From: Monocercomonoides exilis
Taxonomy: Eukaryota > Preaxostyla > Oxymonadida > Polymastigidae
Assembly: GCA_001643675.2 (NCBI GenBank)
Contig: LSRY02000036.1
Span: forward strand, 998,501-1,062,500
Length of the DNA: 64,000 bases
Reading direction: 5' to 3'
Shown one piece after another: positions 45,813 to 57,573 of this stretch. The position numbers and the translations under genes were made by a program. The notes below the pieces were generated by a model. The model was not told the DNA's origin. It saw only the letters and a program-made list of their open reading frames with translations, and searched no databases. Numbering within the stretch: the first letter of the stretch is position 1; every line of letters starts with the position of its first letter.

Positions 45813-48800
45813 TTTTTTCAATTTTCAGTTTTCATTCAAGATGACTCATCGGATTATTGAAAGGAAAAAAAACCAAAAACCAAAAATCAAAAATGAATTG
45901 TCGATTCTATTCTAAAATCAGTCAAACAGCAGAATGAAATGTTAAAATGGTTTAACAGCGAAATGAACAAAAAATGAAAATTCTTGAAGGTCATCTCCAA
46001 CATCAAGGATGGCAGGACAAATGATTGGCAGAATAGCTTCAATGTTTGAAAAACACCTTTCTCTTTTGTTTTCATCAAATGCTTTGAACACCAAATATCC
46101 ATTTTTCTTCGATTGAATGGAGATCAGATGAGAAATGTCGCAAATGCAGCTGTTTCATGAGAAGCATCCAGGAAGCACAACAATTCAACAACACCTTCAA
46201 TTGTTCATCAAAAACCCAGAAGAAATGATTTAGAGAATTCAGCTGCAATCCCAAATGAATAAAGAGAGTAGAAGGGTATTCTGATTAATTGTCAGAATGC
46301 TTCCTTTTGCACACACTTTTCTCTTTTTTGAATTAATCAGAAATACTTCTATGGAATTCAATGGCTACCGCATCTTATCTCCATGGCTGATGAAAATGAT
46401 GGACATCCTTTTTTGAATGTCTCTTCAATCCTTCCTTTTTTTCTTTTCCCTCTGCAAATAGCACACTCTGCAGAAGAAATTTCTTCCATTTCAATCCTGT
46501 CTCATCCAAAACTCTCAAAATGCTTAATCTGCTAAATCATATTATTTTCCAAGTAATTATCTGTCTCTTGTATTTTTGAACTTGTGATTCTCGATACAAT
46601 TGAATCTCCATCATTCACAACCACAACCATTCGCATCGACATCTTCTTGTTGAATCTTTGCTATTCTATTGGAAACACCAAAAGAAAGAAACTTTATTGT
46701 ATCTTCATTGATTCCATATGTTTTTGAAATGGTTACATGAAGGATTCATTCGTAACTTATTATTGTTTCACTTCTTCTTTCAACTCCTTTCATTTTTCGT
46801 TTGCTATTAAATTCTTTCAGCCTATTATCATCTTCCCATGAATTCCCAAATAAGCTAATAAGATCATTCTCATTCGGTGAAATGCAATTTGAAAGAATCT
46901 ATTTCTCAGACAGACATATTCTGCACACAACGCTCCTTCTCCAATACATTTTTCATATTCTTCTTCTTTTTCATAAATTTTTTTCATCGCCTCTTCTTCG
47001 CCTTTTTTGTATTTTTCGTCTTCTCTGCCTTTTCCTTATCCTTCCTTCTCCTCTCCTCCTCCTCCACCACCTTCTTCTTCTTCTTCAATTTCTTTAACAT
47101 CATCATCTTCTTCTTCTTCTTTATTGAGAGAAGCACTCCTGCTTGCTTTGCCATTCCGGAGGCTGCGAAGCTTTGAGAAGAAGGCGACAGGAGATGATAA
47201 GTCATCTTCGTCTTCATCATCATCATAAGCTCCTAAGATTGACCCTTCTGAGATATTATGGAAGTATCAAACAAGTCCGCAGCTGGGATTGACGATATAA
47301 ATATACGACTGTGGATTGTGGCGCCTGAGGCGGCTGGAATTTATACAAATCAAAGAAGTGGTTGCTGAGAGCGCTGCAGACGCTATGGGGTTGTGTTGTG
47401 TGTTCCCGCTATGCAGATCTTTCTGCGATGATTTCGGTTCCGTTGGTAGCGCCGCTTCCGTCGCTTGCAGCGTCTATGGGCACGAAGTCGGGGAGCAAGC
47501 GGATCTTTGCAGCGGCATATGTGAACGCGTTCCCGTAGATCTGCGATCTGCTAAACCCATCGCTGCAGATATGGTGATCGTCTCAGTTGAAATATTTGGT
47601 GGTGAAGCTGGACGAGGAAGTGATGGAATGAGGGATTGGAGTGTGTGAAGTGTGGGAGATTGTGGAGAAAGGGCTGTTGGTGGAGGGGCTGAGGATGGAG
47701 GATGTGGTTCTGTCAAAAGCAGCGATTGCACTGGCGGTGCTGGAGGAGCGAGAAAAGGAGGAATGAAGAGGAATGAAGAAGAAGAAGAAGAAGAAGAAGA
47801 TGCTGTTGAAAGTGTACAATAATATTGCTATCTCAAATCATCAACATATGGTTGTCACACAAAGGCACTAAGATTTCTGTCTGCTCATTTTGCAATTCCT
47901 TTAAAGGCATATGATGGAATGTGATTGAAGCAATCCTCTCAACTTTTGTAATCCTTTCAAAAGCGTGGGCTGAAATTGAAGTTGTTGATCTTCATTTCTC
48001 ATGTTTCAATTGCATAATAACAAATAACGATGCTTCCATTAATAATAAACCATAAATTATGGGCACGAATTTTGAACGCAAAAGAAGATCATTCAAACCA
48101 AAATCTCACCATTCTCCAATCGCACTGCTTTGCATTGTTTTCTAAGTTTTTGTTCGCAAGAAATATCCTTCCCCTGATATTGCCAGCCACTTTCCTTGCC
48201 CAAAAAATACCACAAACTGCTCCACTGCCTTATGCTCCAAAATTCTATATAATTTTGTGCAGATTTTGTCTTTCACAGAATTCCTTCCATAAATCTTCAT
48301 TCAATGAAACATCAGTTGAATTTGTTTTCATCTCTTGTTCCAAATAAAAATCATGTATCTTGCGTGACTTCTTTTATATCCAAATTTCTATATAACAATC
48401 AGCTCCGTTTTCATCGTATTGCTCCACAAAGCGGGGATTGGCCATTTCAACAATAACTCATATTCCTGCACTTTGGAAATGATACAGACGGAAACATCTT
48501 CACAATCAATAGAAAAATAAAAATCACATCTATTATGTCTTTTTGTGTTATTGGTAAAATTGTTGTATTTCTTCTATCTTCCAATTAACAAAAATCATCA
48601 GACAGAATTTCAGCATAATTGCATCTCCACCATTGTCTGTTGTAATCACATGAAATAATATTTTTAGTTCTACAGGCAATGTTCACTTACAAAATTCTCA
48701 TTCTGTGAATGGAATATTCCGTTTTTTCTAATCTGATGATCATTGAATCTATAACAAAAACTTGAAGTTATTCAAATAAAATACAAAAAAAATTTAATTG

Positions 48801-49190
48801 TGACTTTCAATAAAGAAGAATGTATATTGAATTGAATGTTTAATTATTTGTTTAAAATTTACTCAAAAAGAAAAAAAAGAATTCTATAAAAAAAATATTT
48901 TTTATGTTATTAGATGTTGGTTTTGATAGGGAATTGAAACAAACCAAAAAAGTCAAAATGGCATGTTGATATAAAAAATCAACTGAATTGAACGAAAAAA
49001 TGCTGATGGTGAATAACAATTGGTGTGTGAAATGAAACAAATCTTCGAATTACATTTCAACAAATAATCACACTTTCAATGCGATTAATGAGGAAGAAAA
49101 GATTAGAAAAATACTATGATACTCACAAATATATGTTTTTTAAAATAAAAACTTAGTTAAATTGCTCTGAAAGAATTGGAAATCTCAATT
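45813..49190. other. Gene-poor 3.4 kb with a small GC-rich island
   Basis: Mostly AT-rich with CT-rich (46,900-47,120) and GA-rich (47,640-47,810) blocks. 47,370-47,600 is about half G+C, unlike the surroundings, and has competing frames. On minus, 'QIYGNAFTYAAAKIRLLPDF' ... 'TEIIAERSA' is stop-to-stop with no Met and looks protein-like; on plus, a 110-codon frame (47,316-47,648) overlaps it. A 105-codon plus frame at 48,030-48,347 has no recognisable features. None is supported as a gene. Confidence 0.45.
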
Positions 49191-51686
49191 CTACTCCTGG
49201 CTGCTCATTTCTTGTTCTTTGCTTTCATCTTTGTTCTCATCTTTGCTTCCCTCGTTGTCTCCATCTTTGTTGCTTTTGACCTTCCTTTTCTTGACAACAA
49301 TAACAATAACAACCACAACCACTGCAACAACAACAACAACTATCGGAACGACAATTGCAACAACAGTTCCAGCATTTGATTTCTTATCTTCTGGAGAAAG
49401 ATCTTCTGTCTTCTTCAAATATTTCTCATACACATCAGTTGGTTCTGATTCTTCATCTTTTGCTCCCACAATCCATCCAACTGTCGAATCATCGTAATCA
49501 TTCGCAAATTCGAATGCACCTTCCTGTTTGCAGAACTCATCAAAATCTGGGGCAACAATGAATATTGATCTTGCTGTTGAATTCGCTGTGTTTGAGCTAT
49601 CAATCTCAAGATTGTTTGCAGAAGGAAGTTGAAGATTCGATATCGTCTTTGGCATTTCAATTATTATTGCCCCTGCTTTCCCCTCTGGTGCTGTGCATGA
49701 CTTGAATGTGCATTTGTTGTTTCTTCCAATTGCCACTGTTGATTCTTCTGAGAACAAAACGATCTGCAGTCCAGCTGTATCTCCTATCTTTGAATTGACT
49801 TCACGAATATTCAATCCCTCAATAGAAATTTTCACAGCTTCGTCTAATGGTTCCGTAATATAAATTGCTGCATTGTTTGAAATTTTCACATTGCTGATCT
49901 CCACTCCATTCAAAGACACTTCTTTTGGTCCGCTGAAATAAAACGTTGATGAAGAAAACGAGACGGTGTCACCGTTATCTGTGCATGTGACGGTGTTCAT
50001 TGCAACTTTCCCCCTCAAAACGCACACAAGAATGCCTACAACGAAATCATCTTCATTATCATTTGCAGTCGTTTCATCGGATAATGATTGCGAACTTACT
50101 CTGACAAATCGGCAATTGCTGATGGAAAGTGATGCTGACATTTCATTTCCGAAGATTAAAGAATTCCATTTGTTCTCTAACGTGGGAAAGTTAAATGCTA
50201 AATACTTGAATTCCACCTCCTTTTCGCACGTCAATAAATAAAATGAATCTCTGGCACCACAATTGACAGTCGCTTCTCCATTTCCATTTCCGTCGCTGTT
50301 CACTCCTTCAATGATTATTCCACGACTCTTGCTAAATGTAATTTCTTCGGCTTGGATAGGATCATCCGACTTTAATATTGAAATGCCAAATATGTCTTCT
50401 CTCGTGATCATTCCCAACAATTCATTGGCCTCCTTCAAACTGTAAATTGGTCTTTCTGAGCTTTCACCATTCCCAGTGCCTCCAGACTTCACATAAATCT
50501 TTGAAGCATCTTGCGATGGAGGCAGCAAAGGATCTAAATACTTGGATATAAAATCAATTTCTTCGTAATTATATTTTTCAATTCCAGCGACATTCCACAT
50601 GTTTCTGCTTCGTGTGTAATTCGCTGCAAAACTCTTCTTCATTGCATTTGCAATGTCTTCGAATAATGAATCATCAGTCATCTTCAAATATATTCCAATA
50701 TTCCTTTTTGATTCGTCTTCTCCAGCTGTGCATCTGTCAAATATCAGATTCGTTCCGTCTTCGGGCCATTTAACCTGATTTGCTGATTTAATTGCAAGCA
50801 TTTGTAGATATATTCCTCCAGAACCATTATAATGATTGCAACTGCAAGATGAAAAAGTAGTAACTCCTCCATCTCCAACAGTAAAAATGCTTTGGACATT
50901 GGAAGTATAAAAATACAATGTTCCGTAAGTACTCGAATAACATTCCGAAAACGTACTTCCATTCAATGTTACATCACATTTATTGTTACATGAGAACTGA
51001 ATTACACTTTCCGCATTTGTCTCAACTTTCTTCAAAGTTAAATTTGACAATATCACTGTTTCACATTCACTGACATAAAACAATTCTCTTTTCGATGTTA
51101 ATGTATTTTCTTCATCCGCGCACTCAACTGAGTCCAATGTCAATGATCCTCTAGATACAAACACAAGATAAATATCAGTGTGACATCCTTCACTTTCAGG
51201 TCGAATAAATCTGCAGTTGCTAATTGACAAGGATGCCATGAAACTGTATATCAAATTAAACGATCCATCCTTTTGACTTTCATTTCTCAACGTTGTTGGG
51301 AAGTGAAACGCCAAGTATTTGAATTCCACAGTGCCTTCACACTTGAATAGATTATTTCCTGGATGAACGTTACAGTCTATTGCCACTTCGGTATTTCCAT
51401 TTCCATTGCTATTCACTCCTTCAATCGTAATTCCTTTGTTCTTGCCGAAGGTTATCGCTTCTGCAGTCAATGGGCTATCGTCATAAACAATTTTCATGTT
51501 GCACGCGATGTCATTCCCCAACTTTTTATATGCACCGTTCAATGATGGCTTTTCCTGATCGATTGCCAATCCGCTATTTTCATCTTTCCCGCTTTGCTTT
51601 ACAAACACTGTTGTAATTGATTCAGATGGTTCCTCTTGCGAGTAAATCAATGTCAAAATTTGAAAAAGAATTAATCCAAAAAACAT
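49191..51686 (-). CDS. Pmp-like beta-helix type I membrane protein with internal duplication
   Basis: A single exon of about 831 residues from the Met of 'MFFGLILFQILTLIYS', a signal peptide; the frame runs 36 codons further upstream but without signal character. Two homologous ectodomain halves are visible. The first has 'VFVKQSGKDENSG' ... 'AEAITFGKNKGITIEGVNSN' ... 'VEFKYLAFHFPT' ... 'ASLSISNCRFIRP'. The second has 'IYVKSGGTGNGES' ... 'AEEITFSKSRGIIIEGVNSD' ... 'VEFKYLAFNFPT' ... 'ASLSISNCRFVRV'. The repeats fit right-handed beta-helix folds. The C-terminus has a Val/Ile transmembrane helix (about residues 770-795), a basic 'KKRKVK' and a Lys/Glu/Asp tail. It is likely a surface or phagosomal membrane protein. 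Unlike the 11,232 protein it has a short acidic tail with no Tyr motif. Confidence 0.75.
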   Translation of the reverse strand: MFFGLILFQILTLIYSQEEPSESITTVFVKQSGKDENSGLAIDQEKPSLNGAYKKLGNDIACNMKIVYDDSPLTAEAITFGKNKGITIEGVNSNGNGNTEVAIDCNVHPGNNLFKCEGTVEFKYLAFHFPTTLRNESQKDGSFNLIYSFMASLSISNCRFIRPESEGCHTDIYLVFVSRGSLTLDSVECADEENTLTSKRELFYVSECETVILSNLTLKKVETNAESVIQFSCNNKCDVTLNGSTFSECYSSTYGTLYFYTSNVQSIFTVGDGGVTTFSSCSCNHYNGSGGIYLQMLAIKSANQVKWPEDGTNLIFDRCTAGEDESKRNIGIYLKMTDDSLFEDIANAMKKSFAANYTRSRNMWNVAGIEKYNYEEIDFISKYLDPLLPPSQDASKIYVKSGGTGNGESSERPIYSLKEANELLGMITREDIFGISILKSDDPIQAEEITFSKSRGIIIEGVNSDGNGNGEATVNCGARDSFYLLTCEKEVEFKYLAFNFPTLENKWNSLIFGNEMSASLSISNCRFVRVSSQSLSDETTANDNEDDFVVGILVCVLRGKVAMNTVTCTDNGDTVSFSSSTFYFSGPKEVSLNGVEISNVKISNNAAIYITEPLDEAVKISIEGLNIREVNSKIGDTAGLQIVLFSEESTVAIGRNNKCTFKSCTAPEGKAGAIIIEMPKTISNLQLPSANNLEIDSSNTANSTARSIFIVAPDFDEFCKQEGAFEFANDYDDSTVGWIVGAKDEESEPTDVYEKYLKKTEDLSPEDKKSNAGTVVAIVVPIVVVVVAVVVVVIVIVVKKRKVKSNKDGDNEGSKDENKDESKEQEMSSQE

Positions 51687-53460
51687 CTTTAAAGCACTCT
51701 TCAAAATACAATTCTGATCAAAACTTATATAACCATAAAATTGTTCAAATCGATATGAGACAAAATCATTCACTTTTTGAATTTTGTTCCACACAATATT
51801 TACGATATTTTTCTCGATTATTGAATATTTCTGTAATTATTTGTATTGTTACTGTTGATTAATAATGAAATGATTGTAGAAAAAGTCTGGAACAAATCTC
51901 AGTTTTTTTCAAAAATGCAAAAATTTTGCACAAACGACAACATTTTTGTTGTTAAGAGCTGATGAATTTCTTGGATAAAAATGCAATCATCCATCTGTTG
52001 TTATTGCTTCACACGAAAATAACAGGAAGCTTCTCATATTGATTACAGAATGTACATAATCGCAGCACATCACTCAGCCAGATGTTTCATTTGTCTCGCA
52101 TGAAGCGAGCATTATTTGAAACGCATACACTCTTCCTTTTATAATTTTCTCTTCCAAAATTGATTGGAAAATCCTATATATTCCAAGAAGAAAACTTTTC
52201 TAGGTGAACTGCTTTCAACAATGAACAAATGGAAAGTATTCGTGTGACATATATTTTCAATTCATTTTATCATTTTTGCATTTTTTTGCTTATAAGGAGT
52301 CAGAATAATATGGGTAATTATTTTCGAAATTATATTTTATCTTTCAATAATCTCGGTCCGATAATTTCCCTTGGATATCAACAAAAAACATTAAAAAGTG
52401 AAAAAGCTGAATAAAGACATCTTCTTCTTTGTTTTTGACAATTCATTAATTCTAACAACAGTTGTAATAAATTTAACATTTGAATACAAAATCTCATCCC
52501 AATAATCAATAACCTTTGAAAAAATAGCACCTGAAATAAGTTATGAATTCAAAATAATCACCCGTGTCAAAAATTAATCACATATATGTTTTTTGTCTGC
52601 GCCTCATATCCACTGAGCAAAAACAGAAATATAATATTTCAAAAAGCAACACAATAACTGGTTCGCTTTAAAATATTGTGCAAATCGGATATAATCATAT
52701 CGGTTTTCGCACGACTTTTCATAACTGTATCCAATTTTGATTATTTACGACGTGACTTAACATTAAAAAAACAATTATTTTATTATTCATAAACAAATTT
52801 TGGGTCAATTTTTTTCATTTTTGGAAATTCTTCACAAAAACATATTTTTCAATAGAAATCACTATTTTTTATGATTTATTAGGTTGCTCAAACTTATTTG
52901 AACAAGTTTTGAAAAATCAAAAAATAGAGATTTCGGAATAATTAATTGATTTTTCAATGAAAAAACAACCCATAATGAAATTAAATGTGATTATATGGGT
53001 GATTATTTTTCAAAAGTCGCAAATGTTTAATACTCTAATGAATCAAAATTTTCACATTTAGCTCATATTTTTGTTTCCACTCACCAAACTTCACTTATAT
53101 GGAATATATTTCTGGATAATGTTGTTTCATTCATTCTGAAGAAATTTCGTGAGTGAAAATAGAAATTTGAATAAAATGTGGAATTTTTAATTCATAAGAA
53201 AATTAAACATTTGCAGCATTTCAAAAAGAATTATCCATATATATTTGGCCCTGTGATTATATGCGATCGAAAATGAATGAAAAATAGGCGAAATATGTTG
53301 ATGCATCGAAAAATGAGACTAAACGAATGTGATTATATTCGACGTGATTATATTTTGTGAAGACAGTACATATGTCTAAATTTTTTTGAAAAGTGACAAC
53401 AGATCAAAAATATAACCCATCGTCATTAAATAATTTTCATTCCGTTTCCATTATTCAAAT
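51687..53460. other. AT-rich region upstream of the composite element
   Basis: No gene is supported. Between about 52,570 and 53,360 there are several diverged copies of a 'CGTGATTATAT'/'ATATGCGATCG'-like motif, suggesting an old repeat. Confidence 0.4.
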
Positions 53461-53468
53461 GATAATAA

Positions 53469-53806
53469 GGCATAGGTTCAAACGCGTTCCTTTTGCAATT
53501 CGCGTTTTTAAACCCTCAAATTATAACGAATTAATAGATAATAATTATTTAAAAACTTTTTATGGACCGATTTTTCGAAAAAAATTTTTCTTGTTGAAAA
53601 AAATGATTTTTGAAAAATGACCCATAAAAACATGAATTTCATAAATAATTATTCAAATTTTAAAGAAAACGTGATTTTTTCGCATCAGAAGTGTTTGCAT
53701 TGTTATGTAAACTTATTTTATTTGTTAATTTTCATCATTAACAATATAAATCATAAATAAAAAATTAAATTAAATATCTTTGATCTAACCCACAATAAAA
53801 TTTTTT
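53469..53806 (+). repeat. Outer terminal inverted repeat, left
   Basis: Inverse complement of 61,611-61,948 with roughly 85-90% identity by eye, including small indels. Starts GGCATAGGTTCAAACGCG. A short frame inside it ('VPFAIRVFKPSNYNELI') is mirrored in the right copy. Confidence 0.85.
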
Positions 53807-54228
53807 ATGTCTGGAAAAGTTGAATATGCTGTTTTAGATGAAATCGAACTCAATAGTTTGCCATCATTTCATTTTTATATATAAAATTTAACATATTATA
53901 ATATGCGCACTTGCTTTATATTGAAAACAGCTTTTAATCACAGTCACATTAAGGTGTTCCTTTTTGCTTGAATATTTGAAACCACCTAATATTAGTTCAT
54001 TTACGTACGTAAAGGAACGAAAAAAGTTATAAGTGAGTCTTTAAATAACAATATTATTTATTATGCTTTTATATTTCATATATTTTATTGTTCTTTATTA
54101 TTTCTGTGTTTTTTTGTATTAGATACGATTATAACATAGTTAAATGAATCGCTTTCGCACATACATACTTCAACTGCCCAAAAAATTTCAACGTTGATTT
54201 ATAAAAACAATGAATTGAATACAAGTTT
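53807..54228. other. Spacer inside the outer element, left
   Basis: AT-rich, no gene. Ends in AAGTTT (54,223-54,228), which is repeated directly after the inner element at 59,585-59,590. Confidence 0.5.
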
Positions 54229-54798
54229 GGGCGAGATATTATCTGATTGACAGACGAGTTGAGTAAAAATTCAAAGAGGACATGAAAAGCACTCTTTTTT
54301 TAATTATTTTAAAATTATTGTTATTTAGCGAAACTTCGTCTGTCATGTTCAGTTTTGAAAATGTTAAAAATAAAAAAATAATGGGTGCGATCATGAGCTG
54401 ATATTGTTCCGGTGAGATATTTATTTATAGAGTTCGCAAATGCTGATGAACCCTGTTGTTTGCATATTTAACTTTTATATTTTCTTTAATAAATTATGCG
54501 AAAACACAAAATTCTTCTTTTTAGTGGATGAATCGCAAATCCTTTCAAAAAAGTTTTCGCTTGGGTTCTGCGCTGGAGAAGAAATCAGTTTGCATGAAGT
54601 GGATTTTCGAATAATCATAAAATTGATGGTTTGTACTGAGCGGATTATTTAAATGTTTGTTATTATCATTTTTTATTGTATCAACAATACTTTTGAAACA
54701 AAGCATTGCACTTTGATGAATGGAAATAGAAAATCGAAGTACTGAACAAATTGACAGAAACAATATATGAATATGGATTTGTTTTTTTTTTTCCACAG

Positions 54799-55464
54799 AA
54801 GAATTGTTCGGTAAAATACATAAAATGATTGAAGAAGAGAAAATGACGTTGGGAAATGCTATTCTGCTACTGAAGCGTATTGGGCTTTGCAAAGTGTTGA
54901 AAGGATTTTTTTTATTTCTTTTTTTGATAATTCATTGATGCCAAAAGATTTGAGAAGATAATTACTGACGAAAATGAGAAGAAAGAAGAAAAGAATGAAA
55001 AACTTTTAGCTGATCTTTCGAATTCCTCGTTTTTCTATTCATTGGATTACCATCTAAATTATTTTCAATTGACAAGATCTTCCTTATGAAAGCTGCATCG
55101 AACAAAGAGGAAAGCTATAAAGTTCAGAAAGACGTGGAAGTTGCATTAACAGAATTGAAATGAATGGAGCTTATGTATGAGCATTTCTGTTTCATTTTTA
55201 TTATGTTTGCTTTTTTTTTCCTTATTTCTGATTAGGAAGTGAAACAAGAAGAATATTTGAAGGAAATAACAGAAATCATCAAACATCAGCAGAAACACAG
55301 AAATCTCACAAAACTTGCCTATCAGTCTGCTTGGCAATTTTTTATATGCAGATTTTACAACAATGGATTGTTGGAAGATACAATTGCTAATGAGATGCAT
55401 TTTGGAAGAGAAGCATCAAGAAAATTGGAAGAGCCGAAAAGAAATGCGGATTGGAAGAGATGAT
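54799..55464 (+). pseudogene. Captured fragment of the lineage-specific helical-repeat family (left arm)
   Basis: Readable pieces collinear with the gene at 38,052-39,505 are 'EEKMTLGNAILLLKRIGLCK' (54,835-54,895), 'KKEEKNEKLLADLS' (about 54,985-55,020), 'YLKEITEIIKHQQKHRNLTK' (55,250-55,310) and 'EDTIANEMHFGREASRKLEE' (55,375-55,435). Frame changes and stops between pieces break it, and it runs directly into the minisatellite. Confidence 0.75.
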
Positions 55465-55552
55465 AATAAGAAATGGAAAGAGCAAAATGAAATAATCATC
55501 AGTAGTGGCTGATAAAAAGAAGGAAGCAGCGGAAGCAGCAGAAATTAGGTAT

Positions 55553-55962
55553 GAAGCAAGAGAAATGGCAGACAAAGAGAATGAAGCAAGAGAAATGGCA
55601 GACAAAGAGAATGAAGCAAGAGAAATGGCAGACAAAGAGAATGAAGCAAGAGAAATGGCAGACAAAGAGAATGAAGCAAGAGAAATGGCAGACAAAGAGA
55701 ATGAAGCAAGAGAAATGGCAGACAAAGAGAATGAAGCAAGAGAAATGGCAGACAAAGAGAATGAAGCAAGAGAAATGGCAGACAAAGAGAATGAAGCAAG
55801 AGAAATGGCAGACAAAGAGAATGAAGCAAGAGAAATGGCAGACAAAGAGAATGAAGCAAGAGAAATGGCAGACAAAGAGAATGAAGCAAGAGAAATGGCA
55901 GACAAAGAGAATGAAGCAAGAGAAATGGCAGACAAAGAGAATGAAGCAAGAGAAATGGCAGA
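55553..55962 (+). repeat. 30-bp minisatellite, about 13.7 units
   Basis: The unit encodes EAREMADKEN per ten codons and is nearly invariant through the array. It is open in several frames on both strands because its length is a multiple of three and it lacks stops. It sits where the intact family gene has its charged linker after 'DWKRE', so it may have grown from that linker. Confidence 0.95.
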
Positions 55963-56314
55963 AATTGACTAAAAGCATGTATATGATCATTTTTTTTTTA
56001 TATTTTATTTTTTTAGTGATATTAATTGTTATATCAATTCTTTAACTGTTAATTTAAGTTTAATACCACTTTGATGACATTGAAATTATATTTTAAAATT
56101 TCTTATTTATCGATTATATTTTTTTTGTGCATTTTTTAATGACATCGACTTTGTTGATTATTGTTGTGTGGAACAATTTGTTTATTTTTTATTTTTTTAT
56201 GCTAAGATTGCAGTACTCGCATGTTAATGGATCTCTCTTTTTGTATTTTTATCAATTTCTATTTTTATAAAATGAAACATTTATTTCTTAACAAATATGA
56301 AACTTTATTTGTTC
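55963..56314. other. Loop of the inner element, 3' flank of the transposase
   Basis: T-rich spacer with no gene. I found no short Merlin-type terminal repeat here that pairs with 57,203-57,573. Confidence 0.4.
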
Positions 56315-57202
56315 TTAAAAATCTGTGTTGACAAAGATATGCAAAAATTTAATAAACGAATTGCAAGGGCTTCTTTTAAATGTGAAAACATTTAAGTAAT
56401 CTTGCATATATTTTTGTCGAACTCCATACGGAGGAAGATACTTTCTGAGAAGGCTCCAAGTGCTTTCAATTCTTTGAGTGTGCGCTTTTGTAATAGGATC
56501 CACAAATCTTTTTTTGTGGTTGACAGTAAAATGAATGTAGCCTGCTCCATTCAAATTGTTGTAGCCTCTCCAACAATCAGTGAATATTTTTGTTTTTTCC
56601 ATGACATGATTTTTTATTGTTTGATGTAAAACTTCTCTAGATCTTTTGATAACAGGCAACAAAAAAAGTTTGGATTTTTGACCTTTCTGTTTGGGCCTTT
56701 CAATTCCTCCTATTATCCAATTTTGCCTTTTTGTCCTTCCTTTGTTGTACTTTCTTTTTGGAAATATTGCTTCGTCTATTTCAACTTCAGTTCCTTTTCC
56801 TCCAATTATTCGTGGATTTTCCTGATAAAATTTCGAAATGCATTTCCGAAAAGAATTATACACGTGCATCACAGAGGTGCTTGATTTTCCGCATATAAAA
56901 CTGCAATGTGTTTGAGAAATCCCAACCCAAAAACAAAGAGCCATTAAACATATGTCACGAATTTTATATCTAAATCTTTCAAAATTTGTGTTGTTTGAAA
57001 TTTTGACTTGTTTGTGCTTGCAACGAAAGCGGCTTGTTTCATTTTCGTAAATGTACATTTTCATGTTTTTTTGACATTTCCAGCAATAACGATCTTTATC
57101 CAGCACGTTGCACTCAATCAACCACTGAACAGTTTCTTTTTCAGATCTGAATATTTTAAACAATTTTTTGAATTGCTTTTGGCTTTCTGTTTTCGTTGGC
57201 AT
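56315..57202 (-). CDS. Merlin/IS1016-family (IS1595-like) DDE transposase, apparently intact
   Basis: A single exon of 295 residues starting MPTKTESQKQFKKL. An N-terminal zinc-ribbon-like part has Cys40, Cys43, Cys61 and His63 ('CWKCQKN' ... 'FRCKHKQ'). A helical linker contains 'FWVGISQTHCSFICGKSSTS'. The catalytic domain shows Asp143 in 'EVEIDEAIFPKRKYNKGR', Asp209 in 'IFTDCWRGYNNL' and Glu246 in 'AHTQRIESTWSLLRKYLPPYG'. These are the three acidic residues and flanking motifs of the ISXO2/IS1595-like fold used by Merlin elements. No stop or frameshift is present and the length is normal for the family. It lies centrally between 1.7- and 2.0-kb inverted arms, pointing left. A short poly-T run follows the stop. 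Confidence 0.9.
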   Translation of the reverse strand: MPTKTESQKQFKKLFKIFRSEKETVQWLIECNVLDKDRYCWKCQKNMKMYIYENETSRFRCKHKQVKISNNTNFERFRYKIRDICLMALCFWVGISQTHCSFICGKSSTSVMHVYNSFRKCISKFYQENPRIIGGKGTEVEIDEAIFPKRKYNKGRTKRQNWIIGGIERPKQKGQKSKLFLLPVIKRSREVLHQTIKNHVMEKTKIFTDCWRGYNNLNGAGYIHFTVNHKKRFVDPITKAHTQRIESTWSLLRKYLPPYGVRQKYMQDYLNVFTFKRSPCNSFIKFLHIFVNTDF

Positions 57203-57573
57203 TTTATTTTCAAAAATTGTTTAAAAATTTGTTCAATAATTATTTTTTTTGATCGATCAGAATAAACTTAAATGTTAATCATTTGTATAGATATAAATTG
57301 CAAATTTCGATGAATTGTCAAAAAATTCACCACAATACGAAAAAACAGATCAAACAAATTTCAACATTATTCGATGTGTTACAAATCAAAAATTTGTTTA
57401 TTCAAACAAGGAGTATGAAAAATTAAAACATTCATTAATATGTAAAAAACATAATATAAAATAATAATACATTCATAAATAAAAAAAATTATAAAAATCA
57501 AAACTTCAGTAACAAAAAAATTACAAATGATTTTTTCCAACAAAGAATTCCATTAAAATAAATTTTCTGGCAT
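57203..57573. other. Loop of the inner element, 5' flank of the transposase
   Basis: AT-rich; presumably contains the transposase promoter. No gene. Confidence 0.4.

Larger units (their letters stand above)
54229..55962 (+). repeat. Inner long inverted repeat, left arm (about 1.73 kb)
   Basis: Inverse complement of 57,574-59,584, apparently identical over all stretches compared apart from minisatellite copy number. Starts GGGCGAGATATTATC. The arm-length difference (about 277 nt) is accounted for by about nine extra 30-bp units in the right arm. The contents are AT-rich sequence, a decayed family gene and the minisatellite. Confidence 0.9.

Noticed and set aside
55499-55990. Long open frames in several frames on both strands over the 30-bp arrays (also 57,498-58,399)
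   Set aside because: The repeat unit is a multiple of three without stops in those frames, so open frames are automatic; none has a start, domain or neighbour that supports a real gene.
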